Source: RGIG3178 sp964533965
GTDB taxonomy: Bacteria > Bacillota > Clostridia > Christensenellales > QAND01
Length of the DNA stretch: 64,000 bases
Direction of reading: 5' to 3'
NCBI GenBank assembly: GCA_964533965.1
Contig: CAZHNN010000004.1
Coordinates: forward strand, 62,001 to 126,000
The notes under the pieces were generated by a model. That model was given only the letters and a program-made list of their open reading frames with translations. It made no database searches and was not told the DNA's origin. The position numbers and the translations under genes are program-made. Position 1 is the stretch's first letter, and every line of letters starts with the position of its first letter. Shown here piece after piece: positions 16,727 to 25,486 of this stretch.

Positions 16727-17209
16727 ATGCAACAAGAAACCATTGACATCCAGCGCATCATGGCTGAGATAAGACAGGAAATCGATCGCCGTGGGCTGCG
16801 CAATACCGTTCTGCCGTTTGAAAACGTCCATGCCACACCGTTTGAAACCGTAACGGATTACGATCCGGTGCGCTTTTCGCAGCTGGTTTCGGAAATGGAC
16901 CGTTTGAAACAGATATACGCATACCGCCAACTGCAATCGCGCCGCAACATACTGGGCAAATTCATCCTGTTCTTCAAAAAGATCATCCGCAAGATGTCGA
17001 AGTTCTACATCGAGCCCATTGTGCAGGACCAGAACAATTTCAACGCCAACGTGGTGCAGGGAATGCAGTCCATTCGCGCTTACATGAAGCGCCCGGTGGA
17101 AGACCAGGCTGCGGTATGGCAGGCGGTTCGGGAACTTCGGGCGGAAAACATCGAGTTGAAATCCCGTATCGCTCAGCTTGAAGCGCAAAAAAGCCGCGTG
17201 GAGGGCTGA
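16727..17209 (+). CDS. Hypothetical protein of the glycan operon (IMAEIR-type N terminus, coiled coil)
   Basis: 160 residues, not recognised as a known family. The N terminus IDIQRIMAEIRQEIDRRG resembles a short leader motif found on glycan-modifying methyltransferases and glycosyltransferases in similar loci, but no Rossmann or GT domain follows. The middle is basic with a possible amphipathic helix (NILGKFILFFKKIIRKMSK), and the end is a coiled coil (ELRAENIELKSRIAQLEAQ). It could tether enzymes at the membrane or measure chain length, as coiled-coil proteins do in some ABC-exported O-antigen systems; that is inference. ATG at 16727 has GAGGGAG upstream. Confidence 0.7.
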   Translation: MQQETIDIQRIMAEIRQEIDRRGLRNTVLPFENVHATPFETVTDYDPVRFSQLVSEMDRLKQIYAYRQLQSRRNILGKFILFFKKIIRKMSKFYIEPIVQDQNNFNANVVQGMQSIRAYMKRPVEDQAAVWQAVRELRAENIELKSRIAQLEAQKSRVEG

Positions 17210-17212
17210 CCT

Positions 17213-18289
17213 ATGCGCATCATTCAGGTAACGCCGACATTCTCCCTGGGCGACGGGGTGGGCAACCATACATATGCGCTGATGCATGTGATAGAAAGCA
17301 TGGGCTATGACACCTCGATATACGCGATCCACATCGCCAAAAATGTACCAAAACACCTTTGCGGCAATGTGGAAAAGCTGCCGAAGCTCATGCGGGACGA
17401 TGTGCTCATCTACCATCAGGCCATCGGAACGAAATTTGCCGACCATGTTGCCAAGCTGCCATGCCGCAAGATCATGGTCTACCACAACACGACGCCGCCG
17501 TATTTTTTTGAGGGATATTCCGGCGATATGATCCGCCAGACCTCAATGGGGCTTGACAATGCCCGCATGCTCATTCAGCACGTGGATGCCGTCTGGGCGG
17601 ATTCGGAATTCAACAAACAGGATATTCTGGATATGGGATATCACGGCGAAGTAACGGTGCTGCCGATCCTGATCCCGTTTGAGGATTACAAGAAAAAGCC
17701 CGACGAGGCTGTTTTGGCAAAGCTTTCGGACGACTTGCAGAACATCCTATTCGTCGGCCGCATCGTACCCAACAAGAAGCAGGAGGATATCCTAGCTGCA
17801 TTTGCCTATTACCAGAAGAACATCAACGCGAATTCCCGCCTGACGCTCGTGGGGAACTACGCGCACGACGACCCCTATGCGGCGCGATTGAGGGCTTATA
17901 TTCAGGAGCTTGGCCTGATCGACGCCACCATTACAGGCCATGTGAGCTTCGAGCAGATCCTTGCGTATTACAAGACGGCAGACCTGTTCTTGTGCATGAG
18001 CGAGCACGAGGGATTCTGCATACCGCTGCTGGAAGCGATGAGCTTTGATTTGCCGGTTCTGGCCTACGATTCCACTGCGATCAAGGGAACGCTCAACGGC
18101 AGCGGCGTGCTGTTGCCGCAGAAGGATCCCGTGTTTACGGCGCTTTTGATGCAGCGCGTATTGAACGACACAACACTAAGAGAGCAAATCCTGGAGGGCC
18201 AGCGCAAGAGGCTTGCCGATTTTGCCTATGACACGGTGGCGGAGCAGCACCGCATCGCCCTCAAGGAGTTTTTGGAGACGAAGAAATGA
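17213..18289 (+). CDS. GT4 family glycosyltransferase
   Basis: 358 residues, GT-B fold. The N domain begins IIQVTPTFSLGDGVGNHTYAL; the C-terminal GT4 domain has LFVGRIVPNKKQEDIL and the nucleotide-sugar motif MSEHEGFCIPLLEAMSFDLPV, an E-x7-E pattern. A retaining enzyme that probably adds mannose or D-rhamnose from the GDP sugars made by this operon to the growing lipid-linked glycan. Spaced 3 bp from the upstream gene and overlapping the next by ATGA. Confidence 0.9.
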   Translation: MRIIQVTPTFSLGDGVGNHTYALMHVIESMGYDTSIYAIHIAKNVPKHLCGNVEKLPKLMRDDVLIYHQAIGTKFADHVAKLPCRKIMVYHNTTPPYFFEGYSGDMIRQTSMGLDNARMLIQHVDAVWADSEFNKQDILDMGYHGEVTVLPILIPFEDYKKKPDEAVLAKLSDDLQNILFVGRIVPNKKQEDILAAFAYYQKNINANSRLTLVGNYAHDDPYAARLRAYIQELGLIDATITGHVSFEQILAYYKTADLFLCMSEHEGFCIPLLEAMSFDLPVLAYDSTAIKGTLNGSGVLLPQKDPVFTALLMQRVLNDTTLREQILEGQRKRLADFAYDTVAEQHRIALKEFLETKK

Positions 18290-19470
18290 AGCGCATTGCA
18301 TTGATCAACCAGCGATACGGCGAGGACGTGGTAGGCGGTTCGGAAGCGTATACACGCTCCATCGCCGAACGGCTGTGCAATGACTTCGAGGTGGAGGTTT
18401 TGACCACCTGCGCGTTGGATTATATGACGTGGGACAACCACTACCCGGAGGGTGCCGAAACGCTAAACGGCGTCACGATCCGGCGGTTTCCGGTGGACAG
18501 GCCCCGGGAGGTGGAAAAATTCTCGCGCCTGTGTAAGATCCTGCAGCATCCGGACACCGTTTCAGAAGCACAACAGCGCAATTGGGTGGACGAACAGGGG
18601 CCGTATTGTCCCAAACTCATCCAATACCTCAGAGACCACCGCAACGATTACGACGTGTTCATCTTCGTGACATACTTGTACTATTTGACGTATTACGGCA
18701 TCAAGGAAGTGGCGGACAAGGCCGTTTTGATCCCCACCGCCCACGACGAGCCGCCGATACACATGAGCACCTACAGGGATGTGTTCTTGCTGCCCCGCGC
18801 GCTGGTGTTTCTCACCGAAGAGGAGCAGTCTTTTGTGCACAAGACCTTCCGCAACGAGAATATCCCGTACGACATACTTGGCGCGGGGGTGTCTGTCCCG
18901 TCGTTGGATACGGTAAGCGACAGGGCCAAAGCGCTTGAAAGCGATGAGATGATCGTCTATGTTGGCCGCATCGAGCCGATGGCAAAAGGCTGCCAGGCGC
19001 TGTTCGATTATTTCACGCATTACAAGAAAACACACGGCGGCAACCTAAAATTGGTGCTGATGGGCAAGGCGCACATGGAGATCCCGGACAGGCCCGACAT
19101 AATTCCGCTGGGATTTGTCAGCGAAGAGGACAAGTTCTTCATCGTAGAAAGGGCAAAAGCGCTCATATTGCCGTCGCCCTACGAGAGCCTGTCCATCGCG
19201 GTACTCGAAGCGTTTTCAATGGAAACGCCGGTCATCGTCAACGGTCGGTGCGAAGTGCTGAAGGCGCATTGCATCAAGAGCAATGCAGGCCTTTTCTATA
19301 CGCATTATTTTGAATTCGAGGGCTGCCTTTCCTATCTGTTGAAAAATGAACCCGTGCGCCTGGCGATGGGCAAAAACGGCAAGGCGTATGTCGATCAGAA
19401 CTATACCTGGGAGAGCATCATGAGCCGCCTGAAGAAGCTTTTGGAAAAGGTATCGGGGGATGGCCAATGA
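18286..19470 (+). CDS. GT4 family glycosyltransferase
   Basis: 394 residues, GT-B fold. Start RIALINQRYGEDVVGGSEAYTRSI contains the GGSE acceptor-side loop frequent in GT4 mannosyl- and rhamnosyltransferases. The C domain has YVGRIEPMAKGCQALFDY and LPSPYESLSIAVLEAFSMETP. Donor and linkage cannot be assigned. Overlaps both neighbours by four bases, so it belongs to the same translationally coupled series. Confidence 0.88.
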   Translation: MKRIALINQRYGEDVVGGSEAYTRSIAERLCNDFEVEVLTTCALDYMTWDNHYPEGAETLNGVTIRRFPVDRPREVEKFSRLCKILQHPDTVSEAQQRNWVDEQGPYCPKLIQYLRDHRNDYDVFIFVTYLYYLTYYGIKEVADKAVLIPTAHDEPPIHMSTYRDVFLLPRALVFLTEEEQSFVHKTFRNENIPYDILGAGVSVPSLDTVSDRAKALESDEMIVYVGRIEPMAKGCQALFDYFTHYKKTHGGNLKLVLMGKAHMEIPDRPDIIPLGFVSEEDKFFIVERAKALILPSPYESLSIAVLEAFSMETPVIVNGRCEVLKAHCIKSNAGLFYTHYFEFEGCLSYLLKNEPVRLAMGKNGKAYVDQNYTWESIMSRLKKLLEKVSGDGQ

Positions 19471-20642
19471 AACCGGTACATGTTGACTTCGATGCGCAGC
19501 TCTTGTTGGAGCCGCAAAAGACGGGCATAGGGCTGATGGCCTACAACACGCTGTACGCGCTGGCGGATACGGATATAAAAGGTTCGCTCAACGTATTCAC
19601 CATGCGAAAAAAGCGAGGATATGAACGCCAGTGGGCGGAGATACAAACGCTCTGCGACCGCGGACTTAACCTGCGCAAGTGCTCCTGGTTTCACGATGTG
19701 ATCTACAAGATGCTGTGGAATTTTATCCCGATTCCGTACAGCCTTTTTTTTGGCGCGCACGCCGATATAACACATTTTTTCAACTACTACATTCCACCGG
19801 GCGTCAAGGGCAAACGCGTTACGACGGTATGTGACATGGTCTGCGAGGCGTATCCCGAAACCATGAATGTAAAAACGCGCGCCATGCTGCGACTAAGCCT
19901 GAAAAAATCGGTCAAACGGGCGCACCGCATCGTCACGATCTCCGAGTTCAGCAAAAAGGAAATCGTCCGCTATCTGGGCGTACCGGAAGAGAAGATCGCC
20001 GTCGTACCTTGCGGTGTGGATCTGCAGGCCTTTCATCCCGGCATTTCGGAACAAGAGCGGCAGCGCGTGAAAGACACGTATGGCTTAGGCGGGCGGTATT
20101 TCCTCTATCTGGGAACTCTCGAGCCGCGCAAGAACATCGTTCGGCTGATCCAAGCGTATGCGCTCCTGCGCGAAACATGCGCCGATGCGCCGCTTTTGTG
20201 CATCGCCGGTCGCAAAGGCTGGCAGTTCGATGAGATCTTTGAAACGGTAAAAAAGCACCGTTTGGAGGACCGCGTCATCTTCACTGGCTATATTCCCGCG
20301 CAGGACGCACCGCCACTTATTTCCGGTGCGATCGCGTTTGTGTTCCCCTCGCTATACGAAGGGTTTGGCCTGCCGCCGCTTGAGGCGATGGCCTGCGGCA
20401 CGCCTGTGATCGTATCCTCCGCAGCGTCCCTGCCGGAGGTGGTGGGCGATGCCGGGATGCAGGTGGATCCGCTGGATATCAAACAAATCGCGAGTGCCAT
20501 GGAGCGCCTGAACAATGACCAGGCGCTGTGCCAACAGTTTTCCAGCATGGGGCAACAGCGCGCTGCGACATTTACATGGGACAGGGCGGCAAAGGAGCTT
20601 TTGGCTGTCTATCAACAGATCATCCAGGAGAACGGTGAATGA
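19467..20642 (+). CDS. GT4 family glycosyltransferase
   Basis: 391 residues. The N-terminal half begins VHVDFDAQLLLEPQKTGIG, and the C-terminal half has YLGTLEPRKNIVRLIQAY and the signature FPSLYEGFGLPPLEAMACGTP. This subtype (with RxxxxSxFSKKEI-like linker VTISEFSKKEIVRYL) includes mannosyltransferases of the WbdB/MtfB type, fitting a GDP-mannose or GDP-rhamnose donor. Overlaps both neighbours. Confidence 0.9.
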   Translation: MKPVHVDFDAQLLLEPQKTGIGLMAYNTLYALADTDIKGSLNVFTMRKKRGYERQWAEIQTLCDRGLNLRKCSWFHDVIYKMLWNFIPIPYSLFFGAHADITHFFNYYIPPGVKGKRVTTVCDMVCEAYPETMNVKTRAMLRLSLKKSVKRAHRIVTISEFSKKEIVRYLGVPEEKIAVVPCGVDLQAFHPGISEQERQRVKDTYGLGGRYFLYLGTLEPRKNIVRLIQAYALLRETCADAPLLCIAGRKGWQFDEIFETVKKHRLEDRVIFTGYIPAQDAPPLISGAIAFVFPSLYEGFGLPPLEAMACGTPVIVSSAASLPEVVGDAGMQVDPLDIKQIASAMERLNNDQALCQQFSSMGQQRAATFTWDRAAKELLAVYQQIIQENGE

Positions 20643-21772
20643 AGAGGCTTCGCATCCTTCAGGTAAATAAACTATATGCCCCTGTGATTGGCGGCGTGGA
20701 GCAGGTTGTGCAGAACCTCAGCGAAGGATTGCGCGACAAAGCGGACGTTCGCGTTCTGGTTTGCAATCAGAAGGGCAAAACGGTTGTGGATGTCATCAAT
20801 GGTGTTGAGGTGGTACGCGCCGCAAGCCCAGGCAAGCTTTTCTCGATGCCGCTGTCGCTGAGCTTTTTCAGGCAGTTTCGAAAACTATCCCGCGAGGCCG
20901 ACATCGTTCAGTTCCACATGCCGTTTCCTTTGGGCGATCTCGCGCAGATGCTCACAAAATACCGTGGCAAGGTCGCGGTTTACTGGCACAGCGACGTCGT
21001 CCGTCAAAAGCGCCTGATGAAGGTTTACAAGCCGCTGATGCACGCGTTTTTGAGGCGGGCGGACGTCATCATAGCGGCGACCGAAGGCCATTTCGAAGGT
21101 TCGGAACATCTGACGCCGTACCGGGACAAATGCATCGTCGTTCCCTACGGCATCGATGCGGACGAATATACGAAAAACGCAAATCCGGACCGCATACTGC
21201 CAGAGGCCAAACAAGGGTTGGCGGACGTGCTGTTCGTGGGCCGGCTTGTCTATTACAAGGGGCTGGACGTACTGCTGCGCGCAGTAGCCCAGGTGCAAAA
21301 TGTGCAACTGACCATTGTGGGCGACGGCCCTCTTTTCGAAGAGCTCACCGGGCTTGCGAGAAAATTGGGCATAGAGGACCGTGTTTTTTTCTTAGGACAG
21401 CGTCATGATGCCGACGTTAAGGCGTGCATGCGGGATTGCGATATGTTTGTGCTGCCATCCATCCACAACAGTGAAGCGTTCGGACTGGTGCAGCTGCAGG
21501 CAATGTGCTATGCAAAGCCCGTTATCAATACGAATCTCCCCACCGGCGTGCCGTATGTCAGCGTACACGAGCAACAAGGGTTGACAGTTCCCCCAAACGA
21601 TCCCGATGCATTGGCGAACGCGATCAAAAGGCTTAGCTGTGATTTGGACTACGCAAGGCGACTGGGGCAAAGCGGCGCGCAGCACGTACGGGATTGCTTT
21701 TGTATGGAAAAGATGGTCGAAGGGGTCTATAAAGAGTATCTGAAACTGATGGGGTCAAGCGAAGAAGCGTAA
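20639..21772 (+). CDS. GT4 family glycosyltransferase
   Basis: 377 residues. ILQVNKLYAPVIGGVEQVVQN at the start is the GG-containing acceptor loop, followed by the C domain with VLFVGRLVYYKGLDVLLRAV and LPSIHNSEAFGLVQLQAMCYAKPV. It resembles WbdC/WbpZ-like mannosyl- and rhamnosyltransferases. Last gene of the operon, ending six bases before the terminator stem. No initiating phosphoglycosyltransferase (WecA or WbaP type) and no polymerase are encoded here; these functions must lie elsewhere. Confidence 0.9.
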   Translation: MKRLRILQVNKLYAPVIGGVEQVVQNLSEGLRDKADVRVLVCNQKGKTVVDVINGVEVVRAASPGKLFSMPLSLSFFRQFRKLSREADIVQFHMPFPLGDLAQMLTKYRGKVAVYWHSDVVRQKRLMKVYKPLMHAFLRRADVIIAATEGHFEGSEHLTPYRDKCIVVPYGIDADEYTKNANPDRILPEAKQGLADVLFVGRLVYYKGLDVLLRAVAQVQNVQLTIVGDGPLFEELTGLARKLGIEDRVFFLGQRHDADVKACMRDCDMFVLPSIHNSEAFGLVQLQAMCYAKPVINTNLPTGVPYVSVHEQQGLTVPPNDPDALANAIKRLSCDLDYARRLGQSGAQHVRDCFCMEKMVEGVYKEYLKLMGSSEEA

Positions 21773-21777
21773 ACAAA

Positions 21778-21806
21778 AAGCCCGCGGTTCACCCCACCGC
21801 GGGCTT
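21778..21806. terminator. Bidirectional terminator between the glycan operon and the DtxR-type gene
   Basis: AAGCCCGCGG and CCGCGGGCTT form a perfect 10-bp stem. The T-run is stronger on the minus strand (TTTTTGTTT), so it ends the DtxR-type gene well and the glycan operon to a degree. Confidence 0.8.
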
Positions 21807-21826
21807 GTATGTTCCCTATGGTTCCA

Positions 21827-22201
21827 TCATCCCTTGACTGCGTTTTCCTTGATCCAGTTTTTGATGCGCAAAAAAGTCATTTCGCTTATGATGTGCTCGA
21901 TACGGCAAGCGTCCTGGTCCGCAATTTCTTCGGACACATGCAGCGCTTGCACGAGGTATTGCATGATATAGCAATGCCGTTCGAAGATGGCGTCCGCGAG
22001 GTGCCTGCCCTGCGGTGTAAGCACAATGTTGCCGTCGGGCTCGATCTCGATGTGCCCTTTGTTCTTGAGTATGGCCATTGCACGGCTGATGCTGGGCTTG
22101 GAATATCCAAGCTCGTTGGCTATGTCCACGGAACGCACAAATCCCGTCTTCTTGGATAGAAGTAATATCGTTTCCAGATAGTTTTCTCCGGATTCCAGCA
22201 A
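21827..22201 (-). CDS. DtxR/MntR-family metal-dependent regulator
   Basis: 124 residues: N-terminal winged helix (ENYLETILLLSKKTGFVRSVDIANEL, then YSKPSISRAMAIL recognition helix) and the metal-binding and dimerisation domain with HCYIMQYL and ACRIEHIISEMTF, whose E-x2-H residues are typical ligands. No SH3 domain, as in MntR. Start is TTG at 22201, supported by GGGGGAG seven bases upstream. It is divergent from a P-type ATPase gene 226 bp away and is its probable regulator, sensing Mn or Fe by family resemblance. Confidence 0.85.
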   Translation of the reverse strand: MLESGENYLETILLLSKKTGFVRSVDIANELGYSKPSISRAMAILKNKGHIEIEPDGNIVLTPQGRHLADAIFERHCYIMQYLVQALHVSEEIADQDACRIEHIISEMTFLRIKNWIKENAVKG

Positions 22202-22236
22202 AGCAAGCTCCCCCCGTAAACGCTTGAGAGTATGTA

Positions 22237-22258
22237 AGGTGTATCATCGCAAACGATG
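22237..22258. promoter_or_regulatory. Candidate operator in the DtxR-ATPase divergent region
   Basis: CATCG-CAAA-CGATG is a short perfect inverted repeat within a longer imperfect palindrome (ATCATCG ... CGATGTAT). Its place between divergent genes fits a regulator site, but it does not match a known MntR consensus closely. Confidence 0.3.
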
Positions 22259-22427
22259 TATTCAGCCATACTATTGTACCACACCGTTAAAACGCTTTGC
22301 AATTTAGGGGACAAAACAAAAGAAACCCGTGGACTTTCAGCCATGCTGTGGCCTTCACACAAAACAGGTGCATTTTAAAGAGCCCTCTGTTATCATTGAC
22401 AAAGAAATATCGATTGGGAGAGTTGTT

Positions 22428-24812
22428 ATGGAGCATAAGGCATCGCGCCTGCATCCGAGCGTTTCGACGGGGTTGGGTGCAAAGCAGGTGTACGAACAAA
22501 TCCAAAAGGGGCTTGTAAACGTCCAGCCCAAAGGGACAGAAAAAACGGTATGGCAGATCATACGCGACAATACGTTTACGCTGTTCAATCTCTTCAACGT
22601 AAGCATCGCGGTCTGCATCTTCCTGGTGGGAGCATACCGCAACCTGCTGTTCATGGCGCTTGTCGTTCTCAATACCCTGTTGGGCATCATTCAGGAGATC
22701 CGCACGAAAAGGCTTGTGGCCAAGTTGTCGCTTCTTTCAGCGCCTCGCGCGCATGCGGTGCGGGACAGCAAAGTCATGGATATCGCCATTGAAGAGCTGG
22801 TGTTGGATGACATCATCCTGTTGGAAACGGGCAATCAGATCAGTGCCGACGCGATCGTGCAGGAAGGCGAGGTGGAGGTCAACGAAGCGCTTTTGACCGG
22901 CGAGGCGGATCCCGTCCTGAAACGGGCGGGGGACATGCTTTTGTCCGGAAGCTTTGTGATTAGCGGACGTTGTTATGCCAAAGTCGAGCATCTGGGAAAG
23001 GAAAACTACGCGGTCTCCATCGCGCAGGATGCTAAAAAGCACAAGAAGCTTCATTCAAAACTGATGAATACGCTGGATCAGGTGGTAAAGATCACCGGAT
23101 TCTATATTCTGCCGTTTGGCGCCGTACTGATGTTGCGCTCGCTGCTGTTGCTCCATCTTCCGATACAAGAAGCAGTCACGACAACCGCGGCGGCGCTGTT
23201 GGGCATGATGCCCAAAGGGCTGGTGCTGCTGACCAGCGCTTCATTGATGCTGGGTGTCATCAAGCTCGCTAAATGCAAGACGCTGATCCATGAGCTCTTC
23301 GGCATCGAGACGCTCAGCCGGGTGGACATGCTTTGCCTGGACAAGACGGGAACGCTGACCGAAGGGCACATGCAGGTGAGCGATTGGGCGCCCCTGTGCG
23401 ATCTGGACAAACGGGATATCGAGGAGCGCATAGGCACTTTTTTGCACGCGCAGACCGATGCCAACGCAACCATCGAAGCGATCCGGCAATTTTTTAAGAA
23501 GAAGCCCACAGAGTACGAAGTCAAGATCATACCGTTTTCCTCCTCACGGAAATGGAGCGCGGTGTCCTTTATAGGACAGGGCAGCGTGCTGATGGGGGCG
23601 CCTGATATTCTTTGGCCAAAAAAGCTTGGAGAAATGCCCGGGCAAATAACGGAATTTGAGCAGGATGGCGCGCGGGTCATCCTGTTTGCTCAGTCAAAAC
23701 AGCAGATACAAAGGGATCTTCCCGAGGATATAACGCCGTTGGCGGCGGTTGCGCTACGCGATCCGTTGCGCAGCGATGCGGGCGAAATTCTTGAGTTCTT
23801 CCGGCAGGAAGGTGTGGCGATCCGTATCATTTCCGGGGATCACCCAAACACGCTCAAAGCCATCGCCAAAAAGGCAGGGATGGCAAACGCAGATCGTGCC
23901 ATCGACATGAAGGAAATACAGGACGAACAGGAAATCAAAAAAGCCGCACTGGAACATACCATCTTCGGCCGGGTGAGCCCGCAGCAGAAGCGGATCCTTA
24001 TCCGTGCGCTGCACGACGCGGGACATACGGTAGCGATGATGGGCGACGGCGTAAACGACGTTTTGGCGCTGCGTGACGCCGATTGCAGCATCACGCTGGC
24101 ATCCGGCACCGAAGCTGCACGCAACATCTCGCAGATCGTGCTGCTGGACAACAACTTTGGCTCGCTGCCAAGCGTGGTGATGGAAGGCCGCAGGGTGGTC
24201 AACAACATCCAACGGACAGCATCGCTCTATCTTGTCAAGACCGTCTATTCGTTTGTAATTACCTTCATCACCATCTTTTCCGCGATCCGTTATCCGTACA
24301 TCCCTATCCAGCTGACGCTGATTGGAACGCTGATGGAGGGGATCCCGTCGTTCTTTTTGGCGATGGAGCCAAACGGCAACCGCATCGACGAACGGTTTTT
24401 CAACGTCGTGCTGCAACGGGCGCTGCCAACCGGTCTTGTGATCGCAACGCTTGTGGCGTTGATCAACGCCACAGCCGGCATCTTTGGCCTTGATCACCTG
24501 CAGATCGGAACGCTCTGTGTCTATGTAACGGGTGCATTCTGCGCAGTGCTGCTATACATGGCCTGTCAGCCTTTCAACAATGCAAGGCTGTTGCTTTGGA
24601 CCGTCATGACGGCGCTGTTCATCCTGCTCGCCGGATTCTTTCCAGAAGTTTTCCAAATGCAACCGCTCACATGGTTATTGGCGATGCAGGCGGGTATATT
24701 TATACTATCGGGTGCCGGGCTTTTGTGGCTGTATTCCAAAGTTGTCATGAAGCTTGTTAAAAGGCATGCCGCAAAAATTGAAAAAGCGATGCAACAGGAG
24801 GACATACAATGA
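22428..24812 (+). CDS. CtpE-like cation-transporting P-type ATPase
   Basis: 794 residues. The phosphorylation motif CLDKTGTLTEG is at about residue 304; TGEADP lies in the A domain, GDGVNDVLALRDADC in the P domain, and there are about ten membrane segments. The stretch leading to the P domain (LVLLTSASLMLGVIKLAK, then LIHELFGIETLSRVD) resembles the CtpE group, reported as calcium-linked in mycobacteria. The fourth-helix motif normally written PEGL reads PKGL (MMPKGLVLL), so a carboxylate that usually helps bind the ion is a lysine. Start at 22428 follows GGGAGAG. Divergent from a DtxR-family regulator, hinting at divalent metal control. Overlaps the cyclophilin gene by ATGA. Confidence 0.88.
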   Translation: MEHKASRLHPSVSTGLGAKQVYEQIQKGLVNVQPKGTEKTVWQIIRDNTFTLFNLFNVSIAVCIFLVGAYRNLLFMALVVLNTLLGIIQEIRTKRLVAKLSLLSAPRAHAVRDSKVMDIAIEELVLDDIILLETGNQISADAIVQEGEVEVNEALLTGEADPVLKRAGDMLLSGSFVISGRCYAKVEHLGKENYAVSIAQDAKKHKKLHSKLMNTLDQVVKITGFYILPFGAVLMLRSLLLLHLPIQEAVTTTAAALLGMMPKGLVLLTSASLMLGVIKLAKCKTLIHELFGIETLSRVDMLCLDKTGTLTEGHMQVSDWAPLCDLDKRDIEERIGTFLHAQTDANATIEAIRQFFKKKPTEYEVKIIPFSSSRKWSAVSFIGQGSVLMGAPDILWPKKLGEMPGQITEFEQDGARVILFAQSKQQIQRDLPEDITPLAAVALRDPLRSDAGEILEFFRQEGVAIRIISGDHPNTLKAIAKKAGMANADRAIDMKEIQDEQEIKKAALEHTIFGRVSPQQKRILIRALHDAGHTVAMMGDGVNDVLALRDADCSITLASGTEAARNISQIVLLDNNFGSLPSVVMEGRRVVNNIQRTASLYLVKTVYSFVITFITIFSAIRYPYIPIQLTLIGTLMEGIPSFFLAMEPNGNRIDERFFNVVLQRALPTGLVIATLVALINATAGIFGLDHLQIGTLCVYVTGAFCAVLLYMACQPFNNARLLLWTVMTALFILLAGFFPEVFQMQPLTWLLAMQAGIFILSGAGLLWLYSKVVMKLVKRHAAKIEKAMQQEDIQ

Positions 24813-25282
24813 TACAGATCACCATGGAAAACGGAAAAACGATGCTCTTGGAGCTATACCCCGAAAGCGCCCCCGAAACGGTGAAGAATTTTCTCAGTTT
24901 GATTGAAAAGCGCTTCTATGACGGGTTGGTGTTCCACCGTGTCATCAAGGGATTCATGATACAAGGAGGGTGCCCCTTGGGCAACGGGATGGGCGGACCC
25001 GGGTATAGCATCAAGGGAGAGTTTCGCGCCAACGGTGTGGACAACGCTATCCGCCACAAGCGCGGGGTTCTCTCGATGGCACGTTCCCAGAACCCGAATT
25101 CGGCAGGCAGCCAATTCTTCATCATGCATCAGGATTCCCCGCACCTGGATGGCCAATATGCGGCGTTCGGGCGCGTGGTGGAAGGGATGGAAGTGGTGGA
25201 TGAGATAGCTTCCTCCCCCACTGACTCTAGGGACGTTCCCAAAATCCCGCAGCGTATTGCCAGCATCCGAGTAAGCGATTAA
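24809..25282 (+). CDS. Cyclophilin-type peptidylprolyl isomerase
   Basis: 157 residues, full cyclophilin domain. Catalytic residues are visible in FHRVIKGFMIQGGCPLGNG (the FHRVI and QGG motifs), SMARSQNPNSAGSQFFI and LDGQYAAFGRVVEGMEVV. It speeds cis-trans isomerisation of prolyl bonds. No signal peptide, so cytoplasmic. Overlaps the P-type ATPase stop, with AGGAGG inside the end of the ATPase gene. Confidence 0.95.
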   Translation: MIQITMENGKTMLLELYPESAPETVKNFLSLIEKRFYDGLVFHRVIKGFMIQGGCPLGNGMGGPGYSIKGEFRANGVDNAIRHKRGVLSMARSQNPNSAGSQFFIMHQDSPHLDGQYAAFGRVVEGMEVVDEIASSPTDSRDVPKIPQRIASIRVSD

Positions 25283-25386
25283 AATGTCATAATTTGAGCG
25301 AAATTTGTCGAAAATAAGAATAATACGTCGTAATTTTGGCAAATATAGAATATGAATATTTTCTAAAGAATAATGCATCGCAATCG

Positions 25387-25415
25387 TTGAATTGAATAGT
25401 CAAAAGCGATACAAT
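25387..25415 (+). promoter_or_regulatory. Promoter of the first LCP gene
   Basis: TTGAAT (25387-25392), 17 bp, TACAAT (25410-25415). The same arrangement, with high similarity in the spacer, precedes the second LCP gene (27780-27808), so promoter and gene were duplicated together. Confidence 0.75.
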
Positions 25416-25417
25416 AG

Positions 25418-25446
25418 GGTAGCCTTTATGGAAGATAAAGGCTACC
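25418..25446 (+). promoter_or_regulatory. Perfect 12-bp inverted repeat at the LCP1 transcription start
   Basis: GGTAGCCTTTAT (25418-25429) and ATAAAGGCTACC (25435-25446) around GGAAG, followed by TTATTTG. It starts 3 bp after the -10, so it could be an operator, a 5' stabilising hairpin or an early terminator. It is absent from the otherwise similar promoter of the second LCP gene. Confidence 0.55.
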
Positions 25447-25486
25447 TTATTTGCTATCGTTGACAAAATTCGATTGTTGGAAAGGG

